From assembly GCA_026388615.1 (NCBI GenBank), contig JAPLJL010000290.1, positions 1-7,468 on the forward strand: 7,468 bases of DNA, read 5' to 3'. Made by a program: the position numbers and the translations under genes. The notes beneath the pieces were generated by a model. The model did no database searches, had not been told where the DNA came from, and saw nothing but the letters and a program-made list of their open reading frames with translations. This document shows positions 5,521 through 7,468 of the stretch, in pieces (the stretch's first letter is position 1; each line of letters starts with the position of its first letter). This DNA is from Pseudomonadota bacterium (GTDB lineage Bacteria > Desulfobacterota > JAPLJL01).

Positions 5521-6735
5521 TTACATCACCGTCCTCTCGACTTTCCCGTTTTCGTCCACGCTGTCGATGATCAGCCCTTCGAAGGATTTGCCGTCCTTCC
5601 CCGGCTTGACCACCTCGTTGATCAGGCTAATGAATTCCAGGGGATTGACGCAGGCCTCGGGGGGGAGGACGCCTTTCTCCGTGATCTTGCCGCGGCTCAT
5701 CAGGACCACCCCGAAGGCGGCAGGGATGCCGGTGCCTTCGCCCAGGGCCTGGCTCTGCGAGGCCATGGAAAAGATGTACTTCCGCGGTTTGCCGTCCTTC
5801 CGGCCGGTCGCCACCACCTTGACGCATCCTTTCTGGGAGCCGAATCGGGTTTCCTTCAGGATCCGTTCCCTTTCCTTCAAGATGTAGGCGATGGAGAAAT
5901 CGTAAAGGCTCACGGTCTTGCCCTTCACTCTGATCGGCTCCTTCCGATGGAGGCCGAGCTCGACCATTTTCAGGATCAGGTCGTAATACTCCGCGGGGAG
6001 GACCGTGCCCTTGTTGGTGACCCGCCGGACTTTCAGGTGGCGGGGGAGCGTGATCTGCTCGGGGTGGGGATAGGGATAGACCCGGATCCCGGCGCCGAGC
6101 AGGTGAAAATCCACCTCTTCCTGGAGGGCGAGGCCCTCAGGGGAAAGAAAGCGCACGTACTTCAGCTCGTCGTCGATGAACTGGGGTACTTCGATGGACA
6201 TGCAGTGGAAACGGTGGGCGATCACGCCCTCGCCCTCTTCCGGCTCGCCGCCGTGGGCGTGGTAGATGTCGATTGACTCGGTTTCCTCTAGGAGGGTCTC
6301 GGCGGCGAAGCGGGCCAGGAGGTTGGTTACCCCCGGGGAGCTTCCCATTCCGATCAGGCAGGTGATGCCTGCCTTTTTCGCGGCGGCGTCCATTTTCAGG
6401 ATTTCTAAAGTGGCGTCCACGTCATCGCAGATATCGACATAATTCACCTTCGCGCGGATCACCGCCTTAAGGATCGGGGCGGCGAAGAGGTAAAAGGGCC
6501 CGGTGCAGTTCAAAACAATGTCCGCCCCCCGGATGGCCTTTTGCAGGCTTTGCGGACTGCGGGCGTCCACCTTTACGGCCGAAACCTTTTTTCCTGCGCT
6601 GGAGGCGACTTTCCGCGCCCCGGCCAGATCGAGATCGCCGATGACGATACTCTCAAACTCGGGCAGGCCGGCCAGCGTCCGGACCGCCACGCTTCCCACC
6701 TTGCCCGAACCGCCAAGAACCAATACTTTGGACAT
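5521..6735 (-). CDS. saccharopine dehydrogenase-family NAD(P)-dependent oxidoreductase
   Basis: The 404-residue product starts MSKVLVLGGSGKVGSVAVRTL, a Rossmann nucleotide-binding motif (GGSGKVG, 8-14). The second strand ends IVIGDLD with D34, which favours NAD over NADP. NCTGPF (76-81) and GMGSSPGVTNLLAR (129-142) are the typical family signatures linking the dinucleotide and catalytic domains. The C-terminal half (about 145-380) is the catalytic and dimerisation part. Family members act on lysine-pathway intermediates (saccharopine, lysine 6-dehydrogenation) or on carboxynorspermidine, but many are uncharacterised, so the substrate is not assigned. The start is supported by GGGAGG (6746-6741) five bases before the ATG. 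No lysine or polyamine gene is adjacent to help. A DUF4388-type gene lies upstream on the same strand, separated by 268 bases of repeats, so this is probably its own transcription unit. Confidence 0.85.
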   Translation of the reverse strand: MSKVLVLGGSGKVGSVAVRTLAGLPEFESIVIGDLDLAGARKVASSAGKKVSAVKVDARSPQSLQKAIRGADIVLNCTGPFYLFAAPILKAVIRAKVNYVDICDDVDATLEILKMDAAAKKAGITCLIGMGSSPGVTNLLARFAAETLLEETESIDIYHAHGGEPEEGEGVIAHRFHCMSIEVPQFIDDELKYVRFLSPEGLALQEEVDFHLLGAGIRVYPYPHPEQITLPRHLKVRRVTNKGTVLPAEYYDLILKMVELGLHRKEPIRVKGKTVSLYDFSIAYILKERERILKETRFGSQKGCVKVVATGRKDGKPRKYIFSMASQSQALGEGTGIPAAFGVVLMSRGKITEKGVLPPEACVNPLEFISLINEVVKPGKDGKSFEGLIIDSVDENGKVERTVM

Positions 6736-6740
6736 GACGA

Positions 6741-6746
6741 CCTCCC
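6741..6746 (-). promoter_or_regulatory. strong ribosome binding site of the oxidoreductase gene
   Basis: On the minus strand GGGAGG is followed by five bases (TCGTC) and the ATG at 6735. It is the clearest Shine-Dalgarno sequence among the minus-strand genes here and fixes this start. Confidence 0.8.
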
Positions 6747-6787
6747 TTTAATGAGAAATTAATTAGAACTTAAATAATCTTGTTTGT

Positions 6788-6879
6788 GTCATTGCGAGCG
6801 CGAGCGAAGCAATCTCTTTAATGTTCCCGCCTGGGAATTTAGATTGCCACGCCCTCAATAAACTCGGGCTCGCAATGAC
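6788..6879. mobile_element. miniature inverted-repeat element of the TCATTGCGAGC type
   Basis: A 92-base element is bounded by perfect 12-bp inverted repeats, GTCATTGCGAGC (6788-6799) and GCTCGCAATGAC (6868-6879). Inside, GCAATCT (6809-6815) pairs with AGATTGC (6841-6847), and a central TTCCC/GGGAA hairpin (6824-6828 with 6833-6837) closes the structure. The whole can fold into one long interrupted hairpin. Elements starting TCATTGCGAGC and containing GAAGCAATCT are widespread intergenic repeats in diverse bacteria (recalled, not searched). There is no coding capacity. It lies about 50 bases upstream of the oxidoreductase start. Confidence 0.7.
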
Positions 6880-6915
6880 GGGAAAAGATTATTCCCAATC
6901 GACCCTGGGATATTG

Positions 6916-6948
6916 ATTAGAAATTCGTCATTAGAAATTAGAAATTCG
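6916..6948. repeat. short direct repeats of ATTAGAAATTCG
   Basis: ATTAGAAATTCG occurs at 6916-6927 and 6937-6948, with a further ATTAGAAATT at 6930-6939 overlapping the second copy to give a 7-base period. Related AGAAATTAATTAGAA lies at 6754-6768 on the other side of the inverted-repeat element. Such TTAGAAA strings are simple intergenic repeats with no evident function. Confidence 0.55.
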
Positions 6949-7003
6949 CGAGCGATAAAACAGGGTTTAGGTAAAAGGGACATAAGCGCGGGTCGCGAGG
7001 GCC

Positions 7004-7468
7004 TCACCATTCCAGGATCTTTTTCCGTTTCAGGTAAATGAAGAAATTGATGGAGTCGTACTTGATCGGGCTGAGATCGACGATTTTCTGGAGGGGCTTT
7101 TTCCCGTCGACCAAGTCAATGGTCTGCTGTTCCTGAGGCGAGAGGATAAAACTTTCCAGGAGATCCTGGTTGAGAATCCGGGGTACCTTGTCCAGGAAGC
7201 TCGCGGGGTTGTAAACCTCGATCCGCAGATAATCCGTCCGGACTTTTTTATTCCAGAGCTCGGTCAGGCTGCGTTCGGTCTCGCTGTCTTCTTCGGGGGT
7301 TGGCGGCGGGCCGGCAGCCTCATTCGGGTCCGGTTTCGACTTTTCTTCCTCATGTCCCCAGTCCACCATGCTCTCGAGCATCTTGACCTGTCCGGTAATT
7401 TCGAATTTCTTGGTTTCCCCGGAAAGGAGATCGTGAAGTTTGTTCAGTAATCCTTCTGCCAGGCCATC
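7004..7468 (-). CDS. C-terminal part of a DUF4388-type protein with a winged-helix-like tail
   Basis: The reading frame is open to the right edge of the window, so the ATG at 7381 is probably internal and the gene continues upstream; 154 residues are visible. The first about 30 (LLNKLHDLLSGETKKFEITG) resemble the end of a DUF4388 domain, where a leucine-rich helix precedes a G-x-F-x-F-like strand. A disordered acidic and proline-rich linker follows (KSKPDPNEAAGPPPTPEEDS, starting about 17 residues after that ATG). The last about 70 residues include LSPQEQQTIDLVDGKKPLQK and DSINFFIYLKRKKILEW, matching the small winged-helix-like module with an L-x-x-x-E-x-x-x-L-x-x-x-D-G core that often ends these proteins. 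They are thought to be signalling or regulatory, with poorly defined roles. The stop at 7004-7006 is followed by repeats before the oxidoreductase gene. Confidence 0.6.
   Translation of the reverse strand, partial: DGLAEGLLNKLHDLLSGETKKFEITGQVKMLESMVDWGHEEEKSKPDPNEAAGPPPTPEEDSETERSLTELWNKKVRTDYLRIEVYNPASFLDKVPRILNQDLLESFILSPQEQQTIDLVDGKKPLQKIVDLSPIKYDSINFFIYLKRKKILEW

Overview
This is a 7.5 kb stretch of bacterial chromosome with a GC-rich coding background and AT-rich, repeat-bearing spacers. It carries no rRNA or tRNA genes and no complete transposase gene. The organism is probably a Gram-negative-type anaerobe: the window encodes a putative lipoprotein with carboxypeptidase-regulatory-like repeats, an oxygen-sensitive type of protein with two 4Fe-4S clusters related to QueG/reductive dehalogenases, and a DUF4388-type protein. 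The intergenic palindromic elements resemble those I associate with Desulfobacterota and candidate phyla such as Omnitrophota, but the sequence alone does not settle the phylum.

Layout. 1-257 (+) is the 3' end of an AT-rich membrane-protein gene, clearly different in composition from the rest. 375-1664 (+) is a putative lipoprotein. After a 219-base spacer with two strong inverted repeats come two minus-strand genes that converge on it: an FGGY-family sugar kinase (4565-2991), followed 51 bases downstream by a double 4Fe-4S protein (2939-1884). The spacer upstream of the kinase (4566-4934) holds a hairpin-rich element of IS200/IS605 or REP type, then a probable promoter for a compact two-gene RelE/ParE-type toxin-antitoxin module (4935-5392, +). 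Converging on that module is a saccharopine dehydrogenase-family oxidoreductase (6735-5521, -). The 268-base spacer upstream of the oxidoreductase contains a well-formed miniature inverted-repeat element and short direct repeats. The window ends inside a minus-strand gene (7468-7004) whose visible part looks like the end of a DUF4388 domain plus a winged-helix-like tail.

How the parts relate. The kinase and the Fe-S protein may be co-transcribed, but the AT-rich junction also contains a possible separate, near-leaderless promoter. The antitoxin and toxin overlap by one base and are almost certainly co-translated; a palindrome over the candidate -10 box suggests autoregulation. The remaining genes are single transcription units separated by repeats, and nothing in the sequence joins all of them into one pathway. 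The items most worth following up are the divergent RdhA/QueG-like protein beside a sugar kinase, the two palindromic elements, and the toxin-antitoxin promoter.
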